Numbered from the stretch's first letter, positions 25,982 to 35,616 are shown. The stretch is 64,000 nt of DNA from Lysobacterales bacterium (GCA_022844135.1 JALHMG010000006.1:1-64000), one strand, 5' to 3'. Numbers and translations are program-made. The notes: a model not told the origin generated them from the sequence alone.

Positions 25982-28776
25982 GCGATTCGAGCGAACGCTG
26001 GCAGCGCCTGATGCGCCACTTCGATATTTTGTCGGAGTTGCCCATCGAGGAGCGCGCTCAAGCCGTTGCGCGGCTGGCATGGGAGGAATCCGATGTCGCA
26101 GACGAATTGGAGCGGATGCTGTACGCGGATGCTGCGGGCGAGGGTTTGCTCGATGGACATGCGCTGAGCGAGGCCGAGCCTGAGCCGCCGTTGCCGCCGG
26201 CGCCAGTGCCGGATCGCAGCGGCGAGCGCCTCGGCGGCTTTGAGCTGCTCGAACGCCTGGGATCGGGCGGCATGGGCGAGGTTTACCGCGCTCGTCGTTC
26301 CAGCGGCGACTTCCACCAAGAGGTCGCCATCAAGGTGTTGCGCGGTGGCCTTGGGCCCGACTTCACCGCCCGCTTCGCGCGCGAGCGACAGATCCAGGCT
26401 CGGCTGACGCATCCGCTGATCGCGCGATTGATCGATGCCGGCGTCGATGGCGACACGCCGTGGCTGGCGATGGAGCTGATTCGTGGCGAGCACGCGGTGG
26501 CGTTTGCAAAAGCCCATGCCCTGCCCATCGCCGCGCGCCTGAAGTTGGTGGAAGACGTGGCCGGCGCTGTCGACTACGCGCACCGGCAACTGATCGTGCA
26601 CCGCGATATCAAGCCCTCCAACGTTCTGGTCGACGAGTCGGGCACGCCGCATCTGCTGGACTTCGGCATCGCCAAACTGCTGGAACCGGGCGATGCGACC
26701 GAGCTGACGGCGAGCGATATGCGCGTGATGTCGCCCATGTACGCCGCGCCCGAACAGTTTCGCGGCGAGCCGATCACCACCGCTACCGATGTGTACGCGC
26801 TCGGCCTGCTGCTGTGCGAGTTGCTGACCGGGCAACTCCCGCACGGCCGTCGCGACAGTCCCAGCGGCGTTGCGCAAGCCGTCGCCGACGACGCAACGCA
26901 GCGCCCGAGCCAGCTCGGCGAGAACAGCGGTTCGGGGCGTATCGACGCCGAACTCGATACCATCGTGCTGAAAGCGCTGGCGCTGGAGCCGGAACGTCGC
27001 TACCCGTCTGCGGCGGCGCTGGCCGAGGATTTGCAGCGCTATCGCGAAGGTCGTCCGATTCGCGCCAAGCCAGATACCTTTTCATATCGCCTGGCCAAGT
27101 TTGTGCGCCGCCACCGCGGCGGTGTTGCCACTGGCGTGTTTGCGCTGATGTCGCTGCTCGGCGGCCTCGGCGTCGCCCTATGGCAAGCGCACGTGGCGCG
27201 CGAACAGGCGCAGATTGCGCAAGCGCAAACGCAGCGCGCCGAGCGCGTCAAGGCTTTTTTGACCTCGCTGTTTGCCGAAACCGAAGGCAACACGCGACAG
27301 ACAGCCTCGGCGCGTACGCCGCTGCAGATGGTCAGTTCGGGTATCGAGCGTGCGCAGATCGAACTCGCACAGGATCCGGCATTGCTGGACAGCGTGCTGG
27401 GCGATCTGCTGGACATCAAAGTCAATCTGGGCGGCGCCGCGGAGGCGCTGCCGTTGCTTGAGGAGCGCATCGCATGGCGCCAGCAGCGCGATCCGCTGGA
27501 CGAATCGCTGGCGGTCGCTTTGTCGAGCAAGATCACGGTGTTATTTCAAAAAGGAGCGTTCGCCGACGCCGAGCCGCTGATCGCACAAGCCATCCAGATT
27601 TATCGCGCGCATCACCCGGAAGACCATCTGCGCATTGCCGACATGCAGAATCGCCAGGTGCGGGTATTGCTGTCCCGCACGCAGTACCCCGAGGCGCTCG
27701 CGCTGATGCGCGAGGTGGTGGCCAAGTTCGAGAAAGGCCGAGGCAAGGATCACCCCGATGTCGGCCTTCGCCTTAGCAATCTGGCGACGCTGCAACAGCG
27801 CACTGGCGATGTGGAGGGCGCGCGCGCGTCCTTGGAGCGGTCGCTGGCGATACTCGAGCGGGCGCGTGGCGTCGACCATGCGCAGCTCGCATTTCCATTG
27901 ACCAACCTGGGCGACTTGCTTCGCAACCAGGGACGCTTTGGCGAGGCGCTGGGCCATTACGAGCGGGTGCTTGCGATCAGCCGAAAGCAGCATGGGGATG
28001 CGCATTTCAATACGGCGGAAGCCCTGGGTCGTGTTGGCGACATGCAGCGCCGACTGCGGCAGTTCGACGCCGCCAAGGCCTCGCTGAGCAAGTCGCTGGC
28101 GATCCTGGAAGCGGAGCGCAATAACAGCCTTGCAGACGTTTATGGTCGCCTCGGTCAACTGGCAGTGGCGCAGAACCAGCCGGAAGAAGCAGCCCAGTGG
28201 TTCCAGAAAGCCTATGACTTTGCGTCCGCAACCCAAGGCGAGCGCCACATCCTCACCTGGCATCATCTGAGCGCACTGGCGCTGGTGCGCGCGCATCAAG
28301 GCCGATATGCAGAAGCACGCGAAGGGCAGCGACGAGCGATCGGGGGCCTTGTCGCGCTCGGCGACGCTGGCGCCAAAGACGCCGCCCTCAGTCGATTCGA
28401 ACTCGGCGCTATCGAACGCGACGCCGGCAATCTCGACCTGGCCGTCGACCTCATGCTCGACGCCGATGCCGAGGCGCGCAGCCTCTTGTCCGAGAGCGAC
28501 CCCAGGCTGACGATATTGAGCGCGCACCTGGCGACGGCGCTTGCGCTGCGCGGAACCCCAGCCGACGCCGACACCGCGCGGCAACTGCTGATCGATATTC
28601 AAGACGCACTGACTACGGCGCAGCCGGAAACCAAGGCGCTGGCGGCACTGGCGCGGGCGCGATTGGCGGTGGATGCCGCTTCGCGAAGCAGCGCCCTTGC
28701 CGATCTCGACGCAGCGCTGGCACTGCTAGGCAGCGACGGCACGTGGCTGCGGTCGCAACGTGCGAAGTTCGACTGA
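25978..28776 (+). CDS. Ser/Thr protein kinase with TPR sensor
   Basis: 932 aa from the ATG overlapping the sigma-factor stop. Order: about 80-residue helical N-terminus (WQRLMRHFDILSELPIEERA), Hanks kinase (about 83-350: RLGSGGMGEVYRA, VAIKVLRGG, VHRDIKPSNVLVD, LLDFGIAKLL), one membrane helix (VATGVFALMSLLGGLGVALW, about 385), a Q/A-rich coiled coil, then TPRs to the C-terminus (KGRGKDHPDVGLRLSNLATL and similar units of about 42 residues). By orientation the TPRs are periplasmic, sensing a ligand, and the kinase is cytoplasmic. Its probable substrate is the overlapping sigma factor. Confidence 0.9.
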   Translation: MSDSSERWQRLMRHFDILSELPIEERAQAVARLAWEESDVADELERMLYADAAGEGLLDGHALSEAEPEPPLPPAPVPDRSGERLGGFELLERLGSGGMGEVYRARRSSGDFHQEVAIKVLRGGLGPDFTARFARERQIQARLTHPLIARLIDAGVDGDTPWLAMELIRGEHAVAFAKAHALPIAARLKLVEDVAGAVDYAHRQLIVHRDIKPSNVLVDESGTPHLLDFGIAKLLEPGDATELTASDMRVMSPMYAAPEQFRGEPITTATDVYALGLLLCELLTGQLPHGRRDSPSGVAQAVADDATQRPSQLGENSGSGRIDAELDTIVLKALALEPERRYPSAAALAEDLQRYREGRPIRAKPDTFSYRLAKFVRRHRGGVATGVFALMSLLGGLGVALWQAHVAREQAQIAQAQTQRAERVKAFLTSLFAETEGNTRQTASARTPLQMVSSGIERAQIELAQDPALLDSVLGDLLDIKVNLGGAAEALPLLEERIAWRQQRDPLDESLAVALSSKITVLFQKGAFADAEPLIAQAIQIYRAHHPEDHLRIADMQNRQVRVLLSRTQYPEALALMREVVAKFEKGRGKDHPDVGLRLSNLATLQQRTGDVEGARASLERSLAILERARGVDHAQLAFPLTNLGDLLRNQGRFGEALGHYERVLAISRKQHGDAHFNTAEALGRVGDMQRRLRQFDAAKASLSKSLAILEAERNNSLADVYGRLGQLAVAQNQPEEAAQWFQKAYDFASATQGERHILTWHHLSALALVRAHQGRYAEAREGQRRAIGGLVALGDAGAKDAALSRFELGAIERDAGNLDLAVDLMLDADAEARSLLSESDPRLTILSAHLATALALRGTPADADTARQLLIDIQDALTTAQPETKALAALARARLAVDAASRSSALADLDAALALLGSDGTWLRSQRAKFD

Positions 28777-28789
28777 GACCCGGCGTGCC

Positions 28790-29914
28790 TCAATCGCGCC
28801 GGCACCAGCCGATCTCGCGGCGCTCATCGGGCTTCAGCCACACGGGCACCTGCGGCACCAGCCGCCAGGCACCCGGACGACCATCGAGCGCGAACGGTGG
28901 GGTGGCATCGGCATAGCGACAGTTCGCAGGCAGTTCCACCGGCCCGGCGAGCTGATCGATATTGCCGCTGGCGCGCAGCGTAAATTGCGTCGTGAGGTCG
29001 GTGGTCGTTTCTGTGCGCACCGCAGCAGCGAGCGGATCGCCAGCGATCACCGCGCGCAGCGTGCGCGGGTGCCAGGCACGGCGGTCGGATGCCAGCGGCA
29101 GACGGAACCAGACGATGCCGATCAGGCCGCGCACGTCGTCGTCGCCCAGCAAGTGCAGCAGCGTTGCCGCCTGGACGGGATCGCTGCGCACTTCGGTGGC
29201 ACCGGGCGCGTCCGCTTCTTCCGCAGCAACGCCGACGACGGCGCCGGCTGCGTCCAGCGATACCGCCACATGGTACGCCGGCAGCGCGACGTAGAACGGC
29301 CGTCCAAGCTCCGCATAGCGCCGTACCCAATTGCGCGCACGCGCCGCGTCGAACAGGCCCTCGCGCGGGTGCGCCACGGCATGAACCTGCAGCACGCTGT
29401 GCTCGACACGCTCCAGAAGCTCAGGCAAGCGCGGCGAGTCCAGCCACGTGGGCAGCGCCGTGATCGACAGCCGTTCGTCCGGCAAGGCGCTGCGCAATGC
29501 GCCGAGCCACTGCGCGTAGTGTGGCAGCGCTGCGGTGGCGCAGTCGTGGTCGATCTCGATCCCGTCCACGTTAACGCCGGCACCGCGCAGCATGCTGGCG
29601 GCGTGCGCCATTTGTTGCGCCACATCGGTGGCGGCGATCGTCAAGCGCGCGCCTTCGATACGCGCCACGATGCGCACCGGCTTGCCGCTCAGCGCCAGCG
29701 CGTGGGCGTCGATTGCGATGGCCACCGAACGTTGTCCGGTCGCCTCCAGAGCCAGTACACGCCAAACAGCGAAGGGTTGGGTGGGATCGATCAACGCTGC
29801 GCGCAGCGGTTCGCTCCAGGCACGTTGCCACACGTACGCCTCATGGACCAACGGTGCGGGCGCCGAGCACGCGGCGAGCAGCGACAGCAGCAGCCAGCGC
29901 AGAGTGCGGAGCAT
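28790..29914 (-). CDS. DUF3142 lipoprotein
   Basis: 374 aa from ATG 29914, which shares its A with the upstream response-regulator stop (TGATG). Signal peptide with lipobox LAAC (Cys16), so anchored to a membrane. The domain around residues 20-260 (YVWQRAW, VDGIEIDHDCATAALPHY, LSITALPTWLDSP, VLQVHAVAHP, FYVALPAYH) matches DUF3142 proteins, which look like TIM-barrel glycoside hydrolase relatives. No catalytic activity is established. It ends a five-gene overlapping run, so it may be an output or sensor partner of the two-component pair. Confidence 0.75.
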   Translation of the reverse strand: MLRTLRWLLLSLLAACSAPAPLVHEAYVWQRAWSEPLRAALIDPTQPFAVWRVLALEATGQRSVAIAIDAHALALSGKPVRIVARIEGARLTIAATDVAQQMAHAASMLRGAGVNVDGIEIDHDCATAALPHYAQWLGALRSALPDERLSITALPTWLDSPRLPELLERVEHSVLQVHAVAHPREGLFDAARARNWVRRYAELGRPFYVALPAYHVAVSLDAAGAVVGVAAEEADAPGATEVRSDPVQAATLLHLLGDDDVRGLIGIVWFRLPLASDRRAWHPRTLRAVIAGDPLAAAVRTETTTDLTTQFTLRASGNIDQLAGPVELPANCRYADATPPFALDGRPGAWRLVPQVPVWLKPDERREIGWCRRD

Positions 29915-30687
29915 CACATTTGTTTGAACTGCGGCAAGAAACTGCGGCTCACCGGCAGCGTTTGCGCGCTGCGCTTCAAGTAAATCGTCGCCGTATCGTT
30001 GTCGTGGCGCACCAAATGATCGATGGCGCCCAGGCGGACGGCCGCTGCGCGATGCACTTGCACGAACGCGCCGGGATCCAGTTGCGCCAGCAGATCCCTG
30101 AGCGGCGTGCGCACGATGGCCTCGCTGGCCTGCCCATCGTCGCCGCGCCAGCCGATCAGCGTGTACTTCTCGTCCGAACGCAAATAGTCGATGTCGTCCA
30201 CCGCAATCAGGCGCGTAGTTGCGCCGACCGATGAGCTGATCCAGCGCAGCGGCGCCGCCGTGGGCGCGTTCAGTCGCGCCGCCAGCTGCGCCAACAATGC
30301 CTCGCTGGCCATCGCCGCCTGAGCAGTGCGCAGGCGTTCGCGCAATCGCGCAATGGTCTCTTGCAAGCGCTCGCGCGCCACCGGTTTGACCAGATAGTCG
30401 AGCACGCCGGCGGCGAAAGCATCGAGCGCGTAACGATCGAAGGCGGTGACGAAGACCAGATGCGCACGCGCGCCGATTTGCCGCGCCACCTCGACCCCGG
30501 AAATGCCGGGCATTTGCACATCGAGAAAACACACATTCGGCGCATGTTGCGCAAACAATTCCAGCGCCTCGCGGCCGTTGCGCGCGCTGGCGACGATCGC
30601 GGCGTCGGGCCACGCCTGCGCCAACTGCGAGGCCAACGCCTCGCGCAACAGCGGCTCATCATCGGCGATCAGAATGCGCGCGCTCAT
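29914..30687 (-). CDS. LytTR-family response regulator
   Basis: 257 aa from MSARILIADDEP. Receiver: acidic residues at 9-11, phospho-acceptor D56 in VCFLDVQMPGISG, and Lys in YLVKPVARERL. The LytTR domain follows (RLIAVDDIDYLRSDEKYTLI, FVQVHRAAAVRLGAIDHL, QTLPVSRSFLPQF). The start overlaps the kinase stop as ATGA, so the pair is co-translated and cognate. A longer frame upstream merely overlaps the kinase gene. Confidence 0.93.
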   Translation of the reverse strand: MSARILIADDEPLLREALASQLAQAWPDAAIVASARNGREALELFAQHAPNVCFLDVQMPGISGVEVARQIGARAHLVFVTAFDRYALDAFAAGVLDYLVKPVARERLQETIARLRERLRTAQAAMASEALLAQLAARLNAPTAAPLRWISSSVGATTRLIAVDDIDYLRSDEKYTLIGWRGDDGQASEAIVRTPLRDLLAQLDPGAFVQVHRAAAVRLGAIDHLVRHDNDTATIYLKRSAQTLPVSRSFLPQFKQM

Positions 30688-31757
30688 GCTGCCGGAAACC
30701 ACGCTTGCGCGACCACGCCATGCGGCGCATGTGCCGCGATGCGCAACTCCGCGCTGTTCCCAAAGCTCAACTGCAGACGCTCGCGCAATGCGATCAATCC
30801 TGTGCCTGTTCCAGAGCGCGGCGATGCACCAAGACCCACGCCGGTGTCGGTCACCGCTGCGCAAACGCGCCCGGCGACCAGCGCCACGGCGATGTCGATA
30901 CGCCCGCCCTCCTCGGACGGATCGATGCCATGGCGCACGGCGTTCTCCACCATGGTCAGAACGGTGGTCGGTGGACATTGCAGCGAAAGCGTTTCAGGCT
31001 CCGCGTTCATGGCGAAATGCAAGCGATCGGGCATGCGCAATTGCATCACATCGAGGTATGCGCGCACGAGTTCCAACTCATGCTCGACGGTGGTCATTGG
31101 CTGCTGCAGGCGCGGCACTGCGGCGCGCAGGTAGGCGATCAATCGATCCAGCACGTGCGCCGCTTTGGGCGATCCGACATCGACCAGCGCGCGCACGTTG
31201 GCCAGTGTGTTGAACAGAAAATGCGGCTCCACCTGCGCCTGCAGCAATCGCAGCCGGGCGTCCAGAGCGCTGCGCTCCAGGCGGCTGCGTTCGAGGGCAA
31301 ACTGCAGCGCCTGGGTTTGCACCAGCACTTCCTTCTGGCGTACCAACGCGATCAGCGCAATCCACGGGGCCAGCACCAGCTCCAGCAGCGTCAGCAGCAC
31401 GAACTCGACGAGATCTTCGTTGGCAAACCAGAACGGCGGCGCGCCGGGCTCGGTCGCAGCCACATAGAACGCCGCGTTGACGATCGGTATCACCAGCGCC
31501 ACAGCAATCACCTGCAACGCCCACCGTTTGGCCCAACTCGGCAAGCGCTCGGGCCAGAACTCGAAGACGCCAAAAACCAGCAACGCACACAGCGCCGCCG
31601 TCGCCACGCGAACGAAGAGCGCCGACAGCTCAGAGCGCCAGATCAACGAGAGCAGACCGGCGGTAACGACGATTCCCAGTGCGGCGACCAACAGGCGTTG
31701 CCAGCTGAAGAGAGTGGCGACCTTGCGCATCAGCACCGACGCGACCGGACCGCTCAT
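30684..31757 (-). CDS. Membrane histidine kinase (LytS/YehU type)
   Basis: 357 aa from MSGPVASVLMRK, ATG overlapping the MFS stop (ATGA). Four membrane helices in the first 150 residues (LLVAALGIVVTAGLLSLIW, ATAALCALLVFGVFEFW, VIAVALVIPIVNAAFYVA, LLTLLELVLAPWIALIAL), a short coiled coil, then QVEPHFLFNTLANV (phospho-His), MVENAVRHGI (N box), VTDTGVGLG and TGTGLIALRERL (ATP lid). There is no separate sensor domain, so the signal is probably sensed in the membrane, perhaps through the MFS protein encoded just before it. Confidence 0.92.
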   Translation of the reverse strand: MSGPVASVLMRKVATLFSWQRLLVAALGIVVTAGLLSLIWRSELSALFVRVATAALCALLVFGVFEFWPERLPSWAKRWALQVIAVALVIPIVNAAFYVAATEPGAPPFWFANEDLVEFVLLTLLELVLAPWIALIALVRQKEVLVQTQALQFALERSRLERSALDARLRLLQAQVEPHFLFNTLANVRALVDVGSPKAAHVLDRLIAYLRAAVPRLQQPMTTVEHELELVRAYLDVMQLRMPDRLHFAMNAEPETLSLQCPPTTVLTMVENAVRHGIDPSEEGGRIDIAVALVAGRVCAAVTDTGVGLGASPRSGTGTGLIALRERLQLSFGNSAELRIAAHAPHGVVAQAWFPAA

Positions 31758-33061
31758 TTCGGAGCCCGTTCGATCCCGTCGCCCGTCTGGGCGGGCGAGG
31801 CCAGCCCCGAAGCGCCTGCCCCAGCGAGATGTCGCGCCCGCCCCAACCACAGACCCAAGGCTGCCCACACGATAGCGAGCGGGACGGCTGCAGATGCAAC
31901 CGCGGCGAGTCCCATCCCCAGCTTGGCCAGTGCGCCTTCGGTATAGGCGCCGGCAACATCGCCGAGCCGATAGACGAAAGTATCGATCACCGCTTTGGCT
32001 TTGTACTTGTCTTCGCGCGAAACCACGGTAAACAGCATCTCGCGCGCCGGGCGCTGCACGGCGCGCTGCACCGATTTGAACAGCGATTCCACCGCGACCA
32101 GCATCACCAGCGAGCTGACCATCGCCAGCCCGACAAAACCCAGCGCCGAGGTCAGCGGCAGCAGCGCCAAGGTCCAGGCCACGCCGATGCGCTCCACCAG
32201 CCGCCCGGCGATCAGCAGTTGCAACACCAGGGTGGCGATCTGCGTTGCAATATCCATCCGCGCGAAAACTGCGGTTCTAAAGTCCACCTCCTCGCCCATC
32301 GCCGCAACCATATTCAGGCGCGCGAAATACAAGAAGGTCACCATGATCGACAGGATCATGACGTAGCCGGCGATGCCGAGCAAAAAAGGCGAGCGCAGCA
32401 CGGCACGAATGCCTTCGAGCGAACTGCCGCCGATGGGCTGCTCGACCGCAGTGCCGATCGGCGGTGCGCGGCGCGCGATCAGGTACGCGAACAACGCCGC
32501 CAACAACAGAAATCCGATCGAGATCAACATTAAGGCCGGCGTGCCGAGGCGTTCTACCAGGAGCGCCGTCATGGCGGGCCCGACAATGGCGCCAAGCGTG
32601 CCGCCGGCGGCCATGATCGGGAACAAACGGCGGCTGTCGGCGAGCGTGAAGCAGTCGGCCATCAGTGCCCAGACCAGCATCGTCGCGAAGAAATTGAAAA
32701 CACTGAACCAGACGTAGAACACCTGGCCGCTGCGCTCGCCGATGGCGGTTGGCGTCAACGTCAACAGCAGGTAGAACACCAACAGGCCCGCGGCGAAAAA
32801 GCCGTACGATGCGAGCAGGAAGCGGATGCGGGAATAGCGCCCGACCAGCCATGCGAACAGTGGATTGGCCGCGAGCGTGACCACGCTCGTCAGCACCCAC
32901 AACCAGCGCACCGAATCGATGCCGCGCTGCATACCGAGAGCGTCGCGTGCGGGCCTCAGCAGCATCAACGCGGCGAGCACGCAGAAGAAGAAGGCGGTCG
33001 CATAAAAAACCGCCAGCGCCTCATCGCGGCGAATGTTCAGCAGGCGCAGTAAGGCGTCCAT
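31754..33061 (-). CDS. MFS-type transporter, ATP/ADP-translocase-like
   Basis: 435 aa with about 12 membrane helices. The N-terminal FYATAFFFCVLAALMLLRPARDALG and the later VESLFKSVQRAVQRPAREMLF resemble the Npt/Tlc nucleotide-transporter branch of the major facilitator superfamily, widespread in free-living bacteria where the substrate is unknown. The C-terminus is a soluble Ala/Gly-rich tail. It starts 3 bases after the oxidoreductase stop and its own stop overlaps the histidine kinase start; a transporter fixed upstream of a sensor kinase often acts as co-sensor (inference). Confidence 0.75.
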   Translation of the reverse strand: MDALLRLLNIRRDEALAVFYATAFFFCVLAALMLLRPARDALGMQRGIDSVRWLWVLTSVVTLAANPLFAWLVGRYSRIRFLLASYGFFAAGLLVFYLLLTLTPTAIGERSGQVFYVWFSVFNFFATMLVWALMADCFTLADSRRLFPIMAAGGTLGAIVGPAMTALLVERLGTPALMLISIGFLLLAALFAYLIARRAPPIGTAVEQPIGGSSLEGIRAVLRSPFLLGIAGYVMILSIMVTFLYFARLNMVAAMGEEVDFRTAVFARMDIATQIATLVLQLLIAGRLVERIGVAWTLALLPLTSALGFVGLAMVSSLVMLVAVESLFKSVQRAVQRPAREMLFTVVSREDKYKAKAVIDTFVYRLGDVAGAYTEGALAKLGMGLAAVASAAVPLAIVWAALGLWLGRARHLAGAGASGLASPAQTGDGIERAPK

Positions 33062-33064
33062 AGG

Positions 33065-34174
33065 CTACTCGGCGATGGCGATGACGATTTTCCCGCGCGC
33101 GCGCCCGGTTTCCAGGTGGCGAATCGCGTCGGGCACCTCCGGCAGCGAATAGCGCGTATCGATGGCAGCGCGCAACTCCCCCTGGCTGGCGAATGCCGCC
33201 AAAGCCTCGAGGTCAGGTCCGTCCATGGTCGCCAGCAGCATCTCGAAACGCTGCGAATGCAGCATCGAGGCGATCGAAAGGTCCAGAATGCGACCGAATG
33301 GCTCGGTCCAATCACTTTTCTCCACCGATCCGACCATGACCAATACGCCGTTCTCCGGCATGACCTCGCTGAGCGCGCCCAGGCTGTGATTGCCGACCAT
33401 GTCGATGATCACGTCATAGCGTACCTCGCCCTCAGCAAAGTTGGTGGTGGTGTAGTCGATGACGTGGTCGGCGCCGAGCGAGCGCACCAGCTCGACATTG
33501 CGCGTCGAGCACACGCCCGTAACCTCGGCTCCAAGCGCTTTGGCGATTTGCACGGCGAAGGTACCGACCCCGCCGGACGCGCCGTTGATCAGAACCGTTT
33601 GTCCCGGCTTCACCCTGGCTTTGTCGCGCAACGCTTGCAGCGCGGTCACGGCAGCCACCGGCATTGCGGCCGCCTGCTCGAAGTCCAGACCCTCGGGCAT
33701 CGCAGCGATGGCGCCTTCGGCACGGCGCACGATGTACTCGCCGAACGCGCCATCTGCAGCGCCAAACACGCGATCGCCGACTTTGAAGCGCGTGACTTTC
33801 GCGCCAACCGCATCCACGACTCCAGCAAAATCGGTGCCCAGGCTATGCACCTTGGGCGCGCCGATCCCGGCCGACAAACGCAGCACGTACGGTGTGCCGC
33901 GCATGTAGTGCTTGTCGAGCGGGTTGACAGCGGCTGCATACACGCGCACCCGCACCTGGTCTTCGGCCGGTTCGGGTTTGGCGATCGTCTCCAGCTTGAG
34001 CACGTCCGCCGGTCCGTAGCAACGATAGATGATCGCCTGCATCGTCTCGCCCTCCGCCAGCGGCGGTGGTGATCCGCATGGCGAGTTGCGGCTGACGACG
34101 ATCGCCAGCGTCGCAACCCCGACCACACCCAGCGCCATCATTCCCAGCAACCACTTGCGCCAGCGAATCTTCAT
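33065..34174 (-). CDS. Membrane-anchored zinc-independent MDR oxidoreductase
   Basis: 369 aa. An N-terminal membrane anchor (WLLGMMALGVVGVATLAIVV, about 8-28) precedes a complete quinone-oxidoreductase-like domain: AIIYRCYGPADVLKLE, AAVNPLDKHYMRG, GTDFAGVVDAVG, NADPH site INGASGGVGTFAVQIAKALG, and ADHVIDYT. No zinc-ligand pattern is evident. Such enzymes reduce quinones or enones with NADPH; the membrane anchor is unusual. First gene of the five-gene run leading to the LytTR two-component pair. Confidence 0.85.
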   Translation of the reverse strand: MKIRWRKWLLGMMALGVVGVATLAIVVSRNSPCGSPPPLAEGETMQAIIYRCYGPADVLKLETIAKPEPAEDQVRVRVYAAAVNPLDKHYMRGTPYVLRLSAGIGAPKVHSLGTDFAGVVDAVGAKVTRFKVGDRVFGAADGAFGEYIVRRAEGAIAAMPEGLDFEQAAAMPVAAVTALQALRDKARVKPGQTVLINGASGGVGTFAVQIAKALGAEVTGVCSTRNVELVRSLGADHVIDYTTTNFAEGEVRYDVIIDMVGNHSLGALSEVMPENGVLVMVGSVEKSDWTEPFGRILDLSIASMLHSQRFEMLLATMDGPDLEALAAFASQGELRAAIDTRYSLPEVPDAIRHLETGRARGKIVIAIAE

Positions 34175-34337
34175 GAACCGACCTCGATCTTCTTCAAGAA
34201 ATTTAGACTGCCCGAGCCGCGAAAGTGGTGCGAGTGCCGAGAGATGAGCGGCGGCGGGCTGCGACGAACCGCGCCAGCGCGGCGACGAGCTGCACGTTTA
34301 TCATCGTTTCCCGGTGGAAGGCTGCAAGGGCGCTCCG

Positions 34338-35006
34338 ATGCGCGTTGTGCTCGTCGCTTTGTGGGTGTTGCTCCCGGCGGCCTCGGTGGCGGCGGAGAGT
34401 CGGTGCTTCGGTACACCCGCGAAGGGCCGGATCGAAAACGCTGCACGCTTGCCGCTGCGCGGCGACAACTTCCAGAGCTACAGCGTGCTCGGCTGGGGCC
34501 TTGGCCGCACCTATGTTCACGACCGAGTGCACGAGGTTCTCCTCGATGCGTTCGCCGAACTGGCGGAGGCGACACCGGAGACCGTGTTTGTCTACGCCGA
34601 AACCGGCTTACGCAATGGCGGTCGCTTCTATCCCCATCGCACGCACCAGAATGGGCTGTCGGTGGACATCATGGTGCCGGTTCGGCGAAACGGCGAGTCG
34701 GCTTTATTGCCGCTGTCCGCCACCAATCGATTCGGCTACGACATTGAGTTCGATGACCGAGGGCAGTATGGCGATTACAGGATCGACTTCGATGCGCTGG
34801 GGCAACTCCTGTATGCGCTGCATCGCTCGGCGGCGCGCCATGGCGTAGGGATCGAGCGCGTCATTTTTGAGGTGCCGCTGCAGGCTCACCTGTTCAAGTC
34901 CGAGCGCGGCGCGGATGTGCGGCGCAATTTGAGCTTTTCTAAACGACAGGCTTGGGTGCGTCATGACGAGCACATCCACATAGACTTTCGAGTTCCGTGC
35001 CGATGA
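34338..35006 (+). CDS. MepA-like murein endopeptidase (peptidase M74)
   Basis: 222 aa from ATG 34338. Signal peptide (1-19, ending SVAAE). Zinc-ligand motifs fit penicillin-insensitive murein endopeptidases: GGRFYPHRTHQNGLSVDIMV and, at the C-terminus, WVRHDEHIHIDFRVPC. It would cut D-Ala-mDAP crosslinks of peptidoglycan in the periplasm. It is shorter than E. coli MepA (about 274 aa) and more divergent. Its stop overlaps the next gene's start (ATGA). Confidence 0.75.
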   Translation: MRVVLVALWVLLPAASVAAESRCFGTPAKGRIENAARLPLRGDNFQSYSVLGWGLGRTYVHDRVHEVLLDAFAELAEATPETVFVYAETGLRNGGRFYPHRTHQNGLSVDIMVPVRRNGESALLPLSATNRFGYDIEFDDRGQYGDYRIDFDALGQLLYALHRSAARHGVGIERVIFEVPLQAHLFKSERGADVRRNLSFSKRQAWVRHDEHIHIDFRVPCR

Positions 35007-35455
35007 ACGTCGCGCAGCCAATAAGTCGAGGATTCATGGGACTGCAGATCTTGCTGCTGCTGACGCCGTTGTCCTTGCTGTATCTCGTGACAAGCTTCTT
35101 CATTCTCTCCGCCACCATTGAGACTCGGTCGGCAGAAACGGCCATGGCCGCGCTGGTCATGGCGTCGTGTGCACCCTGTCTTTGGTTCGGCTGGCGGCTG
35201 ACAGCCGCGTTTCTTTTCGGCGGACGCCTGGTGTTGCTTCGAGCGAGTCCGAGCGCCTGGCGATGGGCGTTACTCGGCGTGGTGCTGACCATCACTGCAA
35301 CCGCGCTTTCGCAAGTCGATCCGCTGCAATCGGTCCTGGTTGGATCTCAGCTGGGCGAAATCTCGCTGCTGCAGTTTGGTCTTCCTCTGTTGCTGCCGTG
35401 GTTGCACCTGGTGATCGAAAAGCGCCTGGCAATGCGTGACGCGAATAGCCACTAG
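35003..35455 (+). CDS. Four-helix membrane protein of unknown function
   Basis: 150 aa from the ATG that overlaps the endopeptidase stop; a GTG six bases upstream is also possible. Four hydrophobic segments: GLQILLLLTPLSLLYLVTSF, TAMAALVMASCAPCLWFGW, WALLGVVLTITATALSQV, LLQFGLPLLLPWLHLVI. No family recognised. Co-transcribed with the murein endopeptidase. The stop codon TAG lies in the CTAG that bounds a family A element. Confidence 0.65.
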   Translation: MNVAQPISRGFMGLQILLLLTPLSLLYLVTSFFILSATIETRSAETAMAALVMASCAPCLWFGWRLTAAFLFGGRLVLLRASPSAWRWALLGVVLTITATALSQVDPLQSVLVGSQLGEISLLQFGLPLLLPWLHLVIEKRLAMRDANSH

Positions 35456-35616
35456 TGTGGTGTCCCAAAAATAACTGGAATTATGTCCGCGTCTTTCGAC
35501 CCGAATGCTACGTTGCTCGTCGTCGCCATAGCGCTGCTATGACTCCTTCTCGCGCCTTGCCTCGGGCCGAAATCCATCGGACATTTCTTCCAGTTATTTT
35601 TGGGACACCACACTAG
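35452..35616. mobile_element. MITE-like element, family A (copy 2)
   Basis: Bounded by CTAG at 35452-35455 and 35613-35616. Perfect terminal inverted repeats of 25 bases begin TGTGGTGTCCCAAAAATAAC; the arms extend imperfectly inward (ATGTCCG / CGGACAT). About 157 bases, no coding capacity. As at 2050, it follows a stop codon formed by CTAG and is joined directly to a family B element through the shared right-hand CTAG. Confidence 0.8.
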
